DNA of 64,000 nt from Pseudomonas sp. PDM18 (GCF_014852585.1 NZ_JACVBX010000003.1:124001-188000); one strand, 5' to 3'; positions 11,123 through 22,300 are shown, numbered from the stretch's first letter. A program made the numbers and translations. The notes: generated from the letters alone by a model not told the origin.

Positions 11123-11128
11123 TATAAT
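11123..11128 (+). promoter_or_regulatory. candidate -10 box upstream of rpoN
   Basis: A perfect TATAAT lies 83 nt upstream of the rpoN ATG within the 255-nt lptB-rpoN gap, the only AT-rich patch there. No convincing -35 at 16-18 nt was found. It supports separate transcription of rpoN from the lpt genes. Confidence 0.45.
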
Positions 11129-11210
11129 TTGCTTCCTCGCGGCACCCCGGTGTCCGTAGTCGTGGATATGGCGCGCTTCGCGCCAGCGAACAAGGTGCCT
11201 AGTTCCAGCC

Positions 11211-12713
11211 ATGAAACCATCGCTAGTCCTCAAGATGGGCCAGCAGCTGACGATGACTCCGCAGCTGCAACAGGCCATCCGACTGCTCCAGCTCTCCACG
11301 CTGGACCTCCAACAGGAAATCCAGGAAGCCCTGGAGTCCAACCCGATGCTGGAGCGCCAGGAAGAAGGCGAGGATTTCGACAACAGCGATCCCATGGCGG
11401 ATGGTGCCGAGTCGGGCGCCAACAGCACCAGCAGCAATTCCCAGGATAACTTCCAGGAAAGCAGCACGCCCAACGCCGACAGCCTCGACGAAGACCAGTG
11501 GGCCGAGCGCATCCCCAACGAGCTGCCGGTCGATACCGCCTGGGAAGACATCTACCAGACCAGCGCCAGCAGCCTGCCCAGCAACGATGACGACGAGTGG
11601 GACTTCACCTCCCGCACTTCCGCCGGCGAAAGCCTGCAGAGCCACCTGCTGTGGCAGCTCAACCTCCTGCCGATGTCCGATACCGACCGCCTGATCGCCC
11701 TGAGCATCATCGATGGCATCACCGACGACGGCTACCTGGACGAATCCCTCGACGACATCCTCGCCTCCATCGACCCCGAACTGGGGGTGGAGATGGATGA
11801 AGTGGAAGTCGTCCTGCGTCGCGTGCAGCAGCTCGAACCCGCCGGCGTCGGTGCGCGCAATCTGCGCGAATGCCTGCTGCTGCAGCTGCGCCAGATGCCC
11901 ACCAAGACCTACCTGCTGGCCGAAGCCATCCGTCTGGTCAGCGACCACCTGGATCTGCTCGGCAGCCGCGACTACAGCCAGCTGATGCGGCGCATGAAGC
12001 TCAAGGAAGACGAGCTGCGCGAAACCATCGAGCTGATCCAGTCGCTGCACCCGCGCCCCGGCTCGCAGATCGAGTCCGGCGAAGCCGAGTACGTCGTCCC
12101 GGATGTCATCGTGCGGAAACATAACGACCGCTGGCTGGTGGAGCTGAACCAGGAAGCGGTGCCGCGCCTGCGCGTGAACTCGCAGTACGCGGGCCTCGTG
12201 CGCCGCGCCGACTCCAGCGCCGACAACACCTTCATGCGCAACCAGCTGCAGGAAGCGCGCTGGTTCATCAAGAGCCTGCAGAGCCGCAACGAGACGCTGA
12301 TGAAGGTGGCGACCCAGATCGTCGAGCACCAGCGCGGTTTCCTCGAGTACGGCGAGGAGGCGATGAAGCCACTGGTCCTGCACGACATCGCCGAGGCGGT
12401 GGGTATGCACGAATCGACCATCTCCCGCGTCACAACGCAGAAATTCATGCACACGCCGCGGGGCATCTTCGAGCTGAAGTACTTCTTCTCCAGCCACGTC
12501 AGCACCTCCGAAGGCGGCGAATGCTCGTCCACCGCGATTCGCGCCATCATCAAGAAACTGGTCGCGGCGGAAAGTCCGAAAAAGCCATTGAGTGACAGCA
12601 AGATCGCTGGTTTACTGGAGGCACAGGGCATTCAAGTGGCACGTCGTACCGTCGCCAAGTACCGGGAGTCCCTAGGAATCTCTCCCTCGAGCGAGCGCAA
12701 GCGGCTGGTGTGA
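11211..12713 (+). CDS. rpoN: RNA polymerase sigma-54 factor RpoN
   Basis: Alternative sigma factor recognising -24/-12 promoters and needing AAA+ enhancer-binding activators; in Pseudomonas it governs nitrogen assimilation, motility and much carbon metabolism. 500 residues: glutamine/leucine-rich region I at the N-terminus ([20 protein letters not shown] and following), an acidic Asn/Ser-rich linker (about 48-110), the core-binding domain, a helix-turn-helix ([20 protein letters not shown]) and the RpoN box [10 protein letters not shown] near the C-terminus. It is followed by hpf-ptsN-rapZ-ptsO, the classic rpoN-linked nitrogen-PTS order. Confidence 0.97.
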   Translation: MKPSLVLKMGQQLTMTPQLQQAIRLLQLSTLDLQQEIQEALESNPMLERQEEGEDFDNSDPMADGAESGANSTSSNSQDNFQESSTPNADSLDEDQWAERIPNELPVDTAWEDIYQTSASSLPSNDDDEWDFTSRTSAGESLQSHLLWQLNLLPMSDTDRLIALSIIDGITDDGYLDESLDDILASIDPELGVEMDEVEVVLRRVQQLEPAGVGARNLRECLLLQLRQMPTKTYLLAEAIRLVSDHLDLLGSRDYSQLMRRMKLKEDELRETIELIQSLHPRPGSQIESGEAEYVVPDVIVRKHNDRWLVELNQEAVPRLRVNSQYAGLVRRADSSADNTFMRNQLQEARWFIKSLQSRNETLMKVATQIVEHQRGFLEYGEEAMKPLVLHDIAEAVGMHESTISRVTTQKFMHTPRGIFELKYFFSSHVSTSEGGECSSTAIRAIIKKLVAAESPKKPLSDSKIAGLLEAQGIQVARRTVAKYRESLGISPSSERKRLV

Positions 12714-12791
12714 CGTTGATCCACGCCAAGGTGTTCCGGCGGCAGGCCCCATAACCTGCCACTTACACACGGGCAACAAGGAGAAAGCGGT

Positions 12792-13100
12792 ATGCAAGTC
12801 AACATCAGTGGACATCAACTGGATGTGACCGACGCCCTGCGCGACTATGTCGGCGAGAAACTTGGCCGACTGGAGCGCCACTTCGACAAGATCACCAATG
12901 TTCAGGTCATCATGGAGGTCGAGAAGCTGAAGCAGAAAATTGAAGCCACCCTCCACATCGCCGGCGGCGAAGTGGTGGCCTGCGCCGAACATGAAGACAT
13001 GTACGCGGCCATCGACCTGCTCACCGACAAGCTCGACCGCCAACTGATCAAGCACAAGGAAAAATACCTCGAACGCCAGCAAGGTGTTGGTGTCCGTTAA
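12792..13100 (+). CDS. hpf: ribosome hibernation-promoting factor, short HPF
   Basis: A 102-residue HPF/YfiA-family protein (MQVNISGHQLDVTDALRDYV; conserved DMYAAIDLLTDKLDRQLIKHKEK) that binds the 30S decoding region and, with RMF encoded elsewhere, produces 100S hibernating ribosomes in stationary phase. It is the short gammaproteobacterial form without the C-terminal dimerisation domain of long HPF. A strong AAGGAG lies 9 nt before the ATG. It lies 78 nt after rpoN and 9 nt before ptsN. Confidence 0.94.
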   Translation: MQVNISGHQLDVTDALRDYVGEKLGRLERHFDKITNVQVIMEVEKLKQKIEATLHIAGGEVVACAEHEDMYAAIDLLTDKLDRQLIKHKEKYLERQQGVGVR

Positions 13101-13109
13101 CCCCTCCCT

Positions 13110-13577
13110 ATGATCCGACTTGAGCAAATCCTGACCCCCGGCCGTTCCCTCGTGAACGTGCCGGGCGGCAGCAAGAAACGTGTCCTCGAACAAATCGCCA
13201 ACCTGGTGGCTCGCGAGCTGCCGGGTTTTGATTCCCAAGACATCTTCGACAGCCTGGTGGCCCGGGAACGCCTGGGCTCCACCGGCTTCGGCAATGGCAT
13301 CGCCATTCCGCATTGCCGCCTCCCCGGCTGCCAGTCGCCCATCAGCGCCATTCTGCACCTGGATCACCCGGTAGACTTCGACGCCCTCGACGGCGCGCCG
13401 GTCGACCTGGTGTTCGTGCTGCTGGTGCCGGAAGCAGCCACCGAGGAGCATCTGGAACTGCTGCGGCAGATCGCCTCCATGCTCGACCGCTCCGACGTCC
13501 GCGACCGCCTGCGTCACGCCGCCAACGGCGAGGACCTGTACCGGATCGTCGTGGACTTTCAGAACAACGGGCACTGA
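13110..13577 (+). CDS. ptsN: PTS IIA-like nitrogen-regulatory protein PtsN (EIIA-Ntr)
   Basis: Terminal phospho-acceptor of the nitrogen PTS (PtsP-PtsO-PtsN), which regulates rather than imports: it controls potassium uptake, carbon storage and stress responses. The 155-residue PTS_EIIA type-2 domain holds the phosphorylated histidine at residue 68 in [11 protein letters not shown], with LERLGSTG-type flanks ([12 protein letters not shown]). Both the preceding hpf and following rapZ are within 10 nt, so it is part of one operon. No membrane segment, as expected. Confidence 0.96.
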   Translation: MIRLEQILTPGRSLVNVPGGSKKRVLEQIANLVARELPGFDSQDIFDSLVARERLGSTGFGNGIAIPHCRLPGCQSPISAILHLDHPVDFDALDGAPVDLVFVLLVPEAATEEHLELLRQIASMLDRSDVRDRLRHAANGEDLYRIVVDFQNNGH

Positions 13578-13579
13578 TC

Positions 13580-14437
13580 ATGCGCCTGATCATCATCAGT
13601 GGGAGATCCGGCTCGGGCAAGAGCACCGCGCTCAACGTGCTCGAGGACAACGGTTTCTACTGCATCGACAACCTGCCGGCCAGTCTCCTCCCGGACCTGG
13701 CCCAGCGCGCACTGCTGCACACCGAGCTGCTGCACCCGCAGGTCGCCGTGTCTATCGACGCGCGCAACCTGCCCAGCCAACTGCAGCGCTTCCCCGAGCT
13801 GCTGCAGGAAGCCCGCGACAAGCACATCCAGTGCGACGTGCTGTACCTCGATGCCGATGATGAGACGCTGCTCAAGCGCTTCTCCGAGACTCGCCGACGC
13901 CACCCGCTGACCACCGACACCCGCTCCCTGGCCGAGGCCATCAGCGACGAGTCGAACCTGCTGGCGCCGATCGCCGACCTGGCCGATCTCAAGCTCAACA
14001 CCACCAACCTGAACCTCTACCAGCTGCGCGATGTGCTCAAGCTGCGCCTGCTGAACAAGCCCGAACTGGGTACCGCCTTCCTGGTCGAATCCTTCGGCTT
14101 CAAGCGTGGCATGCCGGTGGACGCCGACTTGGTATTCGACGTGCGCTGCCTGCCCAATCCGTACTGGAAGCCCGAACTGCGCGAGCACACCGGGCTGGAA
14201 ACGGAAGTCCAGGAGTACCTGGCGGCGCAACCGGACGTCGAAGAGATGTACCATGACATCCTCGCCTACCTGAACAAATGGCTGCCGCGCTTCGCCGCGA
14301 GCAACCGGGCCTACGTGACCATCGCCATCGGCTGCACCGGTGGCCAGCACCGCTCGACTTACATTGCCGAGCGTATTGGTCAGGCCCTCAAGGAAACCCT
14401 CACCAACGTACAGATTCGCCACCGCGACCTGAGCTAA
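13580..14437 (+). CDS. rapZ: RNase adapter protein RapZ
   Basis: P-loop protein of 285 residues. In enteric bacteria RapZ binds the small RNA GlmZ, brings it to RNase E and so tunes glucosamine-6-phosphate synthase; in Pseudomonas the RNA target is not established. Walker [13 protein letters not shown] is at residues 8-19, and the C-terminal nucleotide/RNA-binding region shows [20 protein letters not shown] and a basic tail. The frame runs far upstream into ptsN; ATG 13580, two bases after the ptsN stop, gives the family start MRLIIISG. Confidence 0.94.
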   Translation: MRLIIISGRSGSGKSTALNVLEDNGFYCIDNLPASLLPDLAQRALLHTELLHPQVAVSIDARNLPSQLQRFPELLQEARDKHIQCDVLYLDADDETLLKRFSETRRRHPLTTDTRSLAEAISDESNLLAPIADLADLKLNTTNLNLYQLRDVLKLRLLNKPELGTAFLVESFGFKRGMPVDADLVFDVRCLPNPYWKPELREHTGLETEVQEYLAAQPDVEEMYHDILAYLNKWLPRFAASNRAYVTIAIGCTGGQHRSTYIAERIGQALKETLTNVQIRHRDLS

Positions 14438-14471
14438 GCAGCGACAGACAACAAAAGGACAGCCCCTCGCG

Positions 14472-14744
14472 ATGCCCGCCCTCGAAGTCACCATCATCAA
14501 CAAGCTTGGCCTGCACGCCCGCGCGGCGGCCAAATTCGTCGGCGTCGCAGGGCGATTCCCTTGCCAGGTTCGCGTGGGTCGCAATCCGGAGAGTACAGTG
14601 GACGGCAAAAGCATCATGGCCGTGATGATGCTGGCCGCCGGCAAGGGCACCAATCTGCACCTTGCCGCCGAGGGTGAGCAGGAAGACGAAGCGATCAAAG
14701 CGTTGGTCGACCTGATCAACAACTACTTCGATGAAGGCGAGTGA
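14472..14744 (+). CDS. ptsO: phosphocarrier protein NPr (PtsO)
   Basis: HPr-like carrier of the nitrogen PTS, moving phosphate from PtsP to PtsN. 90 residues with the phosphorylatable His15 in NKLGLHARAA and the regulatory-serine region DGKSIMAVMMLAAGKG (Ser47). Last gene of the rpoN-hpf-ptsN-rapZ-ptsO run, 34 nt after rapZ. In P. aeruginosa an iron-regulated fagA-fumC-sodA block follows; here the next gene is pmbA on the opposite strand, 221 nt away. Confidence 0.96.
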   Translation: MPALEVTIINKLGLHARAAAKFVGVAGRFPCQVRVGRNPESTVDGKSIMAVMMLAAGKGTNLHLAAEGEQEDEAIKALVDLINNYFDEGE

Positions 14745-14934
14745 CGCGTCGGGCTATCAGCCCCGCTACACATCGAGCCCTCCCCTCTTATCCAGCAGCT
14801 CCGCGGTTCAGCCCTGCACGGCCTGAGCCGCGTGCTCGCACCGCCACTTCTCGGAAGACTCCCGTCCATATAGCCCTTGGCGATAGCTCTGGCCAGCGCG
14901 CCAGCTCGAAGACGTGAAGCGAGAAAATCTGGAA

Positions 14935-14957
14935 GCCGCGGCCAGACTAGCCGCGGC
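14935..14957 (-). terminator. hairpin downstream of pmbA, weak terminator candidate
   Basis: GCCGCGGC (14935-14942) and GCCGCGGC (14950-14957) form an 8-bp perfect stem with a 7-nt loop, 8 nt past the pmbA stop. Reading leftward it is followed by a moderately T-rich stretch rather than a clean T run. The rest of the 14745-14965 gap shows no gene or motif I recognise. Confidence 0.4.
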
Positions 14958-14965
14958 GTGCAGGC

Positions 14966-16315
14966 TCAGTTGCCGGCGACCATCATCTTTTCGATGAGCA
15001 CGGAGCCGGTGTGCAGGTTGCCGCGGTACTCCACATCGTTGCCAATGGCGACGATGCTGCGGAACAGGTCGCGCAGGTTTGCGGCGATGGTGACTTCCTG
15101 CACCGGGAACTGGATTTCTCCGTTCTCTACCCAGTACCCGCCAGCACCACGGGAATAGTCGCCAGTCACCAGGTTGACACCCTGCCCCATCAGCTCGGTA
15201 ACCAGAAGGCCACGTCCCATACGGCGGATCAGGGCGGCCTGGTCCTCGTCGCCATGGCTGACGAACAGATTGTGCACGCCACCCGAGTTGGCCGTGCTGG
15301 GCATGCCCAGCTTGCGCCCAGAGTAGGTGCCGAGCACGTATGACACCAGTTCGCCGCCCTCGACGAAGGGCTTGGCGTAAGTCGCCAGACCATCGTTGTC
15401 GAACGAGGCGCTGCCCAACGCGCCGTGCAGCAGCGGGCGTTCGTCCAGGGTCAGCCATTCCGGGAACAGCCGCTGGCCCAGCGCGCCCTCGAGGAACGAC
15501 GACTTGCGGTACAGGCTGCCGCCGGAGATGGCACCGAGGAAATGGCCGAACAGTCCGACCGCGACTTCCGGGGCGAACAGCACCGGCACTTCGGCGGTCG
15601 GCACCGGGCGCGCACCGAGACGGCTGGCGGCGCGTTCGGCGGCGCGACGGCCGATGGATTCGGGAGTGGCCAGCAACTCACCGCGACGGTTCACGTCGTA
15701 CCAGTAGTCGCGCTGCATCTGCCCTTCCAGCTCGGCGATCATCACGCAGCTCAGGCTGTGGCGGGTGCTGGCGTAGCCGCCGACGAAGCCGTGGCTGTTG
15801 CCGTAGACGCGGCAGCCCTGGTGGGTATTCAGCGTGGTGCCGTCGGCCTTGGTGACGCGCTTGTCGGTAGCGAACGCAGCGGCCTCGCAGGCCAGCGCGC
15901 GCTCGATGGCCTGGTCGGGGGTGATCGACCAGCCGTGGTACAGGTCCAGGTCCGGCAGGTCGCGCGCCATCAGCGCCGGGTCCGCCAGGCCGGCACAATC
16001 GTCTTCGGAAGCGTGCTTGGCAATCGCCAGCGCCGCCGCCACGGTCTCGCGAATAGCATCCGCGCCGGTGGCCGAGGTGCTCGCGGAGCCCTTGCGCTGG
16101 CCGACGTAGAGGGTGATGCCGAAGCCTTGGTCGCGGTTGAACTCGACGGTCTCGACTTCGCCCTGGCGCACCGAGGTCGACAACCCCTGCTCCACCGATA
16201 CCGCCACCTCGCAGGCGCTGGCGCCCTGCCGGGTGGCCTCGGCGATGATCCGCTCGACCTGCTCACGCAGTTCGGGAAGGACCTCCGGGCTCACTGCCGG
16301 GTTGTGTTCGCTCAT
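14966..16315 (-). CDS. pmbA: metalloprotease-family subunit PmbA (TldE)
   Basis: Partner of TldD in the TldD/TldE zinc protease that, in known systems, matures microcin B17 and degrades unfolded peptides such as CcdA in the cytoplasm. The 449-residue protein belongs to the PmbA/TldE branch: it lacks the HExxxH metal motif found in TldD and keeps the C-terminal glycine-rich shell (GGVHNLFVSHGDED, GQGVNLVTGDYSRGAGGYWV, GNDVEYRGNLHTGSVLIE). The start MSEHNPAVSPE is plausible. It is separated from tldD by the divergent yjgA, as in P. aeruginosa. Confidence 0.94.
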   Translation of the reverse strand: MSEHNPAVSPEVLPELREQVERIIAEATRQGASACEVAVSVEQGLSTSVRQGEVETVEFNRDQGFGITLYVGQRKGSASTSATGADAIRETVAAALAIAKHASEDDCAGLADPALMARDLPDLDLYHGWSITPDQAIERALACEAAAFATDKRVTKADGTTLNTHQGCRVYGNSHGFVGGYASTRHSLSCVMIAELEGQMQRDYWYDVNRRGELLATPESIGRRAAERAASRLGARPVPTAEVPVLFAPEVAVGLFGHFLGAISGGSLYRKSSFLEGALGQRLFPEWLTLDERPLLHGALGSASFDNDGLATYAKPFVEGGELVSYVLGTYSGRKLGMPSTANSGGVHNLFVSHGDEDQAALIRRMGRGLLVTELMGQGVNLVTGDYSRGAGGYWVENGEIQFPVQEVTIAANLRDLFRSIVAIGNDVEYRGNLHTGSVLIEKMMVAGN

Positions 16316-16432
16316 TGAATGCCTCTCCTGTTCATGGTCCGGCCCCCGCCATCAGGCGGCGGCGACCGGCGCGGGCCGGACAAGCGGCCCCTGACTCGTT
16401 ATCATGGCGGCGTTTTCAACGAGACCCCCGCC

Positions 16433-16957
16433 ATGGCTGAAATTCACGATGACGACTCGTCCTTCGATGAGAAGAGCAAGTCGCAAGTAAAACGCGAAAT
16501 GCACGCGCTGCAGGAACTCGGCGAGCGCCTGACCACGCTCAAGGCCGACATGCTCGACCGCATGCCGCTCACCGATCCGCTGCGCCGCGCACTGGAAGAA
16601 GCTCCCAAGCACAAGGCCAACGCCGCCAAGAAACGCCACCGGCAGTTCATCGGCAAGCTGATGCGCGACCAGGACGTCGAGGCCATCCTCGCCCTGCTGG
16701 AGCAGGTAGATACCTCGACCCGTCAGTACAACGAGCGCTTCCACGCTCTGGAGCGCTGGCGCGACCACCTGATCACCGGCGGTGACGCGGCGCTGTCGGC
16801 CTTCTTCGGCGAATACCCGGAAAGCGACCGTCAGCATCTGCTCCAGCTGATCCGCCATGCCCAGCACGAGGCCGCTCACAACAAGCCTCCTGCCGCAGCA
16901 CGGAAGATCTTCAAGTACATCCGCGAGCTGGACGAAATGAAACGCGGCCTGCGCTGA
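16433..16957 (+). CDS. yjgA: ribosome-assembly protein YjgA (DarP)
   Basis: A 174-residue highly charged, helical protein of the DUF615/DarP family, which in E. coli associates with late 50S assembly intermediates and helps peptidyl-transferase centre maturation. Family features: [20 protein letters not shown] near the N-terminus, [13 protein letters not shown], and [17 protein letters not shown]. The frame extends to 16319, but ATG 16433 ([18 protein letters not shown]) matches the family. It is divergent from pmbA and convergent with tldD. Confidence 0.92.
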   Translation: MAEIHDDDSSFDEKSKSQVKREMHALQELGERLTTLKADMLDRMPLTDPLRRALEEAPKHKANAAKKRHRQFIGKLMRDQDVEAILALLEQVDTSTRQYNERFHALERWRDHLITGGDAALSAFFGEYPESDRQHLLQLIRHAQHEAAHNKPPAAARKIFKYIRELDEMKRGLR

Positions 16958-16997
16958 GCAGCCGCGCCCTTCCCTTCCAGCCCCACCGGCAACGGCC

Positions 16998-18440
16998 TCA
17001 GGCGCCCGTGCCGCCAACGGTGATCGCGTCGATCTTCAGGGTCGGCTGGCCGACACCGACCGGCACGGACTGGCCGTCCTTGCCGCACGTGCCCACGCCG
17101 CTGTCCAGCGCCAGGTCGTTGCCGACCATGGACACCCGGCTCATCACTTCCGGACCGTTGCCGATCAGGGTCGCGCCCTTCACCGGGCGGGTGATCTTGC
17201 CGTTCTCGATCAGGTAGGCCTCACTGGTTGCGAAGACGAACTTGCCGCTGGTGATATCTACCTGGCCGCCGCCCAGGTTCGCGCAGTAGATACCGCGTTC
17301 GACGCTGGCGATGATTTCCTGCGGATCGCTCTGCCCGGCCAGCATGTAGGTGTTGGTCATGCGCGGCATCGGCAGGTGCGCGTAGGACTCGCGGCGACCG
17401 TTGCCGGTGCGCGCCACTCCCATCAGGCGGGCGTTGAGCTTGTCCTGCATATAGCCCTTGAGGATGCCGTTCTCGATCAGCACGTTGCAGTTCGTCGGCG
17501 TGCCTTCGTCGTCCACCGACAGCGAACCACGACGACCGGCAATGGTGCCGTCATCGACGATGGTGCACAGGCTGGAAGCGACCTTCTCGCCGATGCGCCC
17601 GCTGTAGTTCGAGCTGCCCTTGCGGTTGAAGTCGCCTTCCAGGCCGTGGCCCACGGCTTCGTGCAGCAGCACGCCGGACCAGCCTGCGCCCATCACCACC
17701 GGCAGGCTGCCGGCCGGCGCGGGCACCGCTTCGAGGTTGACCAGGGCCTGGCGCAGTGCCTCGCGGGCGTAGCTCATGGCGCGGTCTTCCTGCAGGAAGT
17801 ACTTGTAATCGGTACGCCCGCCGCCGCCATGGCCGCCACGCTCGCGGCGGCCGTTCTGCTCGACGATGACGCTGACATTGAAGCGCACCAGCGGGCGGAT
17901 ATCCGCGGCCAGCGAGCCGTCCGCCGCGGCGATCAGTACCTGGTCCCAGACGCCGGCGAGGCTGACGGTAACCTGCTGGATACGCGGATCGAGGGCACGG
18001 GTGGCGGCGTCGATCTTCTGCAGCAGCTCGACCTTCTCGGCACGGCTCATCACATCCAGCGGATTCTCGCCGGCGTACAGGCGGGTCGGTAGCACGGCCT
18101 GGAACGCCTGCACCTTGCCGTTCTGCCCGGCACGGGAGATCGAGCGGGCAGCGCGGGCGGCCTGGATCAGCGCTTCATGGTTGATCGCGTTGCTGTAGGC
18201 GAAGCCGGTCTTCTCGCCGGACTGCGCACGCACACCGACGCCCTGGTCCATGTGGAAGCTGCCTTCCTTGACGATCCCGTCTTCGAGCATCCAGGACTCG
18301 GAAACCTGGCTCTGGAAGTACAGATCGGCGGCGTCGATGCCGGGACCGCTCAGCTCGTGCAGGATCGGCGAGAGCTGGTCGATATCCAGACCACCGGGGG
18401 CCAGCAGGTGCTGACTGACGGATGACAACAGTTCGCTCAT
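16998..18440 (-). CDS. tldD: zinc metalloprotease subunit TldD
   Basis: Catalytic subunit of the TldD/TldE protease. 480 residues with the HExxxH zinc motif in [18 protein letters not shown] and the C-terminal family block [34 protein letters not shown] at 18446 is in frame, but ATG 18440 is favoured by GGAG five bases upstream and by the usual 480-residue length. It begins 2 nt after the nitrilase-family gene stop, with its ribosome-binding site inside that gene's end, indicating an operon rng-yhdP-nitrilase-tldD. Confidence 0.95.
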   Translation of the reverse strand: MSELLSSVSQHLLAPGGLDIDQLSPILHELSGPGIDAADLYFQSQVSESWMLEDGIVKEGSFHMDQGVGVRAQSGEKTGFAYSNAINHEALIQAARAARSISRAGQNGKVQAFQAVLPTRLYAGENPLDVMSRAEKVELLQKIDAATRALDPRIQQVTVSLAGVWDQVLIAAADGSLAADIRPLVRFNVSVIVEQNGRRERGGHGGGGRTDYKYFLQEDRAMSYAREALRQALVNLEAVPAPAGSLPVVMGAGWSGVLLHEAVGHGLEGDFNRKGSSNYSGRIGEKVASSLCTIVDDGTIAGRRGSLSVDDEGTPTNCNVLIENGILKGYMQDKLNARLMGVARTGNGRRESYAHLPMPRMTNTYMLAGQSDPQEIIASVERGIYCANLGGGQVDITSGKFVFATSEAYLIENGKITRPVKGATLIGNGPEVMSRVSMVGNDLALDSGVGTCGKDGQSVPVGVGQPTLKIDAITVGGTGA

Positions 18441-18442
18441 AT

Positions 18443-19291
18443 TCACTCCGTACGCGCCGGTCGTGGTTCGACCGGCGGGAAAAATCTTCTGTGCCGGGCA
18501 ATCGGCATGCGGTGCCGGACCGCCGACTGTTCCTCGCTGTCGCGCTCGGCCAGCAGCACGGCCTCACCCTTGGCCTGTTCGGCGAGGATACGCCCCCAGG
18601 GGTCGACGATGGCCGACTGGCCCCAGGTTTCCCTTCCCTTGGGGTGGGTGCCGCCCTGCCCGGCCGCCAGCAGGTAGCACTGGGTCTCGATGGCGCGGGC
18701 GCGGACGAGGATTTCCCAGTGCGCGGCGCCGGTCACTGCTGTGAAGGCCGCGGGGGCGCTGATCAGCTCCGCGCCCGCCTCGCGCAGCGCGGTGTATAGC
18801 TCAGGGAAACGCAGGTCGTAGCAGACCGTCATGCCCAGGCGCCCGACCGGAGTATCCTCCACTACCACACGTCGGCCGAAGGCGTAGTCGTCCGACTCGC
18901 GATAGCGGCCACGGGCGTCGGCGACATCCACGTCGAACAGGTGCAACTTGTCGTAGCGCGCCGCCACTTCACCGCGCTCGTCCACCAGTAGCGAACAGGC
19001 ATTGGCCTTGGCGTCCGGCTGGCCTTCGGGTGGCAGCGGCAGGGTGCCGGCGACTATCCACAACCTGAGGTCGCGGGCAGTACTTTTCAACCAGGGCAGG
19101 ATCGGGCCTTGCCCCAGAGCTTCGGCGCGACCGATCTCCGCGAGGTCGCGGCGGCCCATGGCAGCGAAGTTCTCCGGCAATACGGCGAGGCGTGCGCCAC
19201 CCTCGGCGGCCTGCTCGAGCAGGCGACGGGCGGCGGCGAGATTGGCCAGGATATCGTCCTGGCTGACCATCTGGATGACGGCAAGGGACAT
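18443..19291 (-). CDS. carbon-nitrogen hydrolase (nitrilase/Nit family)
   Basis: A 282-residue member of the nitrilase superfamily, Nit/omega-amidase-like branch. The catalytic triad is readable: Glu40 in VLPENFA, Lys115 in RYDKLHLFD and Cys157 in [14 protein letters not shown]. Nit1-type relatives hydrolyse deaminated glutathione or other amides; the substrate here cannot be assigned from sequence. GGAG lies ahead of the ATG. The gene sits between yhdP (67 nt) and tldD (2 nt), an arrangement shared by many gammaproteobacteria, suggesting a conserved but unexplained link to envelope and proteolysis genes. Confidence 0.9.
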   Translation of the reverse strand: MSLAVIQMVSQDDILANLAAARRLLEQAAEGGARLAVLPENFAAMGRRDLAEIGRAEALGQGPILPWLKSTARDLRLWIVAGTLPLPPEGQPDAKANACSLLVDERGEVAARYDKLHLFDVDVADARGRYRESDDYAFGRRVVVEDTPVGRLGMTVCYDLRFPELYTALREAGAELISAPAAFTAVTGAAHWEILVRARAIETQCYLLAAGQGGTHPKGRETWGQSAIVDPWGRILAEQAKGEAVLLAERDSEEQSAVRHRMPIARHRRFFPPVEPRPARTE

Positions 19292-19358
19292 GCTGAGCTC
19301 CGTCGGTGTCTGGGTTTCATGCTAACTGAAGCCCGGCCTTTCTGCTCGATTGAGGGGC

Positions 19359-22300
19359 TCAATGAGGCTTTTCGAAAGGTTTCTCGAAAGCGATGGTGGG
19401 GCTCTGCCATGGGCCCTTCACGCTGTACTGCACGCTGGCGAAGCGCGCGACTTTGTCGCCCAGCAGCTTGTCCACCACGAACAGCGCACCACCAATGGCC
19501 GGCGCACCAACGATCAGCGCCGCCAGCGGCAGGTTGTTGGTCACCGGCAGGGTCACCAGCAGCTTGGCGTCGATCTCGTCATGGGCGAGGTCCAGGGTGC
19601 CGTTGAGCTCAAGGTTGCTCGACGGCCCGTCCAGGCGCAGCGGTTCGCGGGTGAAGTAGACGCCGTCGGTGGCGGTGAGCACGCCCTTCACGCGGTCGTA
19701 GCTCAGACCCTTGCCGAGCAGGTCGGAGAAGTCCAGGCGCAGGCGGCGGTTGATGGCGTTGAAGTTGAGCAGGCCGAATACGCGCAGGGCATTGGCGCCG
19801 CCCTCCACTTCGACGAACTGGCCTTTGCGCAGACTTGCGTCGAGGGTGCCGCCGAAACGCCGCAGGTTCAGCGCCGCCGGGGAGCCTGGCCAGTTGCCGT
19901 TGATGTCCACGCGGAAACGCTCGCTGGTAACGCTGGGGGCGAAGTCCCAGGCTTTGAGCACGTCGCCCAGGTTCTTGCCTTCGAGCTGGCCCTGGAAGGT
20001 ACTGCGCGCGCTGGCCTCCATGCCGTCCCAGCGCAGGTTGCCCTTCACCGAGAGGCCGCGCAGGTCCAGATTTACGTCGTTGAAGCCAACGCCGGTAGGG
20101 GTCGGGCGCACGTTGAAGCTCCAGGCACCAACCGGCTTGCCAGCCTTCAGCACCTGGCGAATGCTCACGTCCATCGGCGGCAGGGTCCGCGGGTCGATCT
20201 TCGCCAGCGGGTCCGGCGCTACCACCGCCTTCTCGGAGTCGATCGCCTCGCCTTTGGGCAGGTCGATGCGGTCCAGGGCAATCTGGATTGGCTTCACCTT
20301 GCTGTCGGGCAATGTGACCTTGCCCGAAACCAGCGAGCTGACCAGCCCGACCTGCCAGCTGCTGTCGCTGCGCGCCACATCCAGTGTGAGGTTCTCCAGG
20401 GTCTGGCCGAAGCCCTTGAAACGGCCGATCTGCAGGTCTGCACCGCGCAACAGGCCAGCCGCACCTTCAACCCCAGTATTGGAGTATTTCTTGGCGACGG
20501 CCATCCAGGCATCGGCGTCGACTTCGTCGATCTTGCCGCGCACCTGCACACCGCTCCAGTTCGGCAGCACGGCGGGGTCGCCGCCCAGGCGCAGCACGCC
20601 ACGGCCGGCCAGCGGCTGCTCCGCCGGCGCGGCATAAGCCAGGCTGGCGCGGTCACCGTAGGTGGCCCAGTAGCGCCGCTCGGCGCCATCCAGGGTCATG
20701 CGCCACTCGCTCTCGCGAGTTTCCTGCGCAGACTTGCCCAGCGGCGCTGGAAGGTCGATGGTGACGCCCTGCAGATTCGAAGCGACCTGCAACTGGCTGT
20801 CCTTGCCGTCGAGCAGGAGGTTGAGCTGGAAGGGAATCCTCCCGTCAACCGGCAACTGCTTCTGCACCTTGCCCCAGTCGAGCAGGGACTTGACCGGCAC
20901 CTGGCCGCCCACCAGTACCCGCGTGCGCGGTACGCCGTTGCGGCCTTCGGCGCGAATGCTGCCGGTGACGCGGGCGCCCAGCACCTGCGCCGCGATGTTC
21001 TGCCCGCTCAGGCCGCTGTCGGTGTCGTAGCGGAACTTCCCCTTGACCTGTTCGAGGTTCAGCTCAGGCTTGGCGATCTTCAACTTCGCCTTGTCGGTGT
21101 CGAAGTCGACTATCACCCGCGCCTTGCTCGCCTCGCCCTTGGCCAGGGGAATGTCGAGGTTGAGGTGGCCGTTCAGGTCACCGGAGCCTTCCCAGCCGGC
21201 GAAGGTATGGGTCGCACCGATCGGCGAATCCTGGAGAATCTTCAGGCCATCGACGAGGTTGCTGTCGATGTCGCCATTCACATGCAGGTGGGCGACTTCG
21301 CCCGGGTCCGAATGGGGAATCTCCACCGACACATCGCGCACCTGGCTGTTGAGTATCTGCCCGCTGCTGGCGTTGATGCTGACGCCGGTGTCCTCGACCC
21401 GCACCTCGCCCTCGGCCTTGCTCAGGCCGGGCCAGCCGGGTTGATAGTCGAGCACGCCGTCGTGGACCTTGAAATACAGGGTCATGGCATGGGCTTCGGG
21501 CGCCGAGCCCTTCTGCAGCGAGCCCTGCCAGAGGAAATAGCCCTGCTCGATGCGACCGCTCTTGATCGAACCCTTCAGCCAGGCGGCAAGGTCCTTGCTC
21601 ATCTGCGGAATGACGGTCGGCAGGTACTTGCCGGTGTAGCGCGCATCGCCATTGCTCATGCCGACACGCAGGTCCATGTAGTCCTCCAGCGCCGGGTCGC
21701 GCATCAGGCGGATCAGCATGTCGCCGGCGATCGTGCCCTCCTCGCCTTCCACCTGCATCAGGTGGCTGCCGAGGGTGAAAGCTTCGTCGTTGAGCTTGAA
21801 GAACATGCGCGTGTGCGCAGTGCGATAATGCCAAGGCTCCGGGAAGAGAGTAGCCAGGTGAAGCATGAAATCCTGGGCGTTGGCATCCAGCGTGCCTCCC
21901 TCCAGGTTGCCGCGCAGGGTGCCATCAACATTGGCCACCGCAGGCACATCATGGAAGGCTCGGACGCCGACCTTCTCCAGGTTGGTGGCATAGGCAACGC
22001 GCTCAGCACCCTCACGCTGCGGCCAGTAATCGAAGTTGACGTTGTGCAGTACGCCCTGCGGCTTTAGGCCGTCTAGCCACTCGATGGCTTTGTCCGGCAG
22101 CGGTGCCAGGGCGGTAATGGCCGACCCCAACGGGGCCAGGTCGAGACGGTCGGCGCGCAGTTGCCAGTGTTCCTCATCCTTCATCCGGCGAGTCAGATCC
22201 AGCTCGACTTCGCCCCAGCGGGTATCGCCGATGCTCGCCGCCAGATCGGCGACGCGCAGGTTCAGATCGTCGCCATTGCGCTCAAAGAACAGGCTGACGC

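Noticed and set aside
11009-11449. A 146-codon frame spanning the rpoN leader and the start of rpoN
   Set aside because: No ribosome-binding site, runs out of frame into rpoN, and contains the candidate rpoN -10 box; best read as untranslated leader.
19350-22067. A 905-codon + strand frame opposite yhdP
   Set aside because: Shadow of yhdP: low-complexity composition (Ala, Val, Gln, His, Arg), no signal, motif or start context; yhdP on the other strand is full length with recognisable domains.
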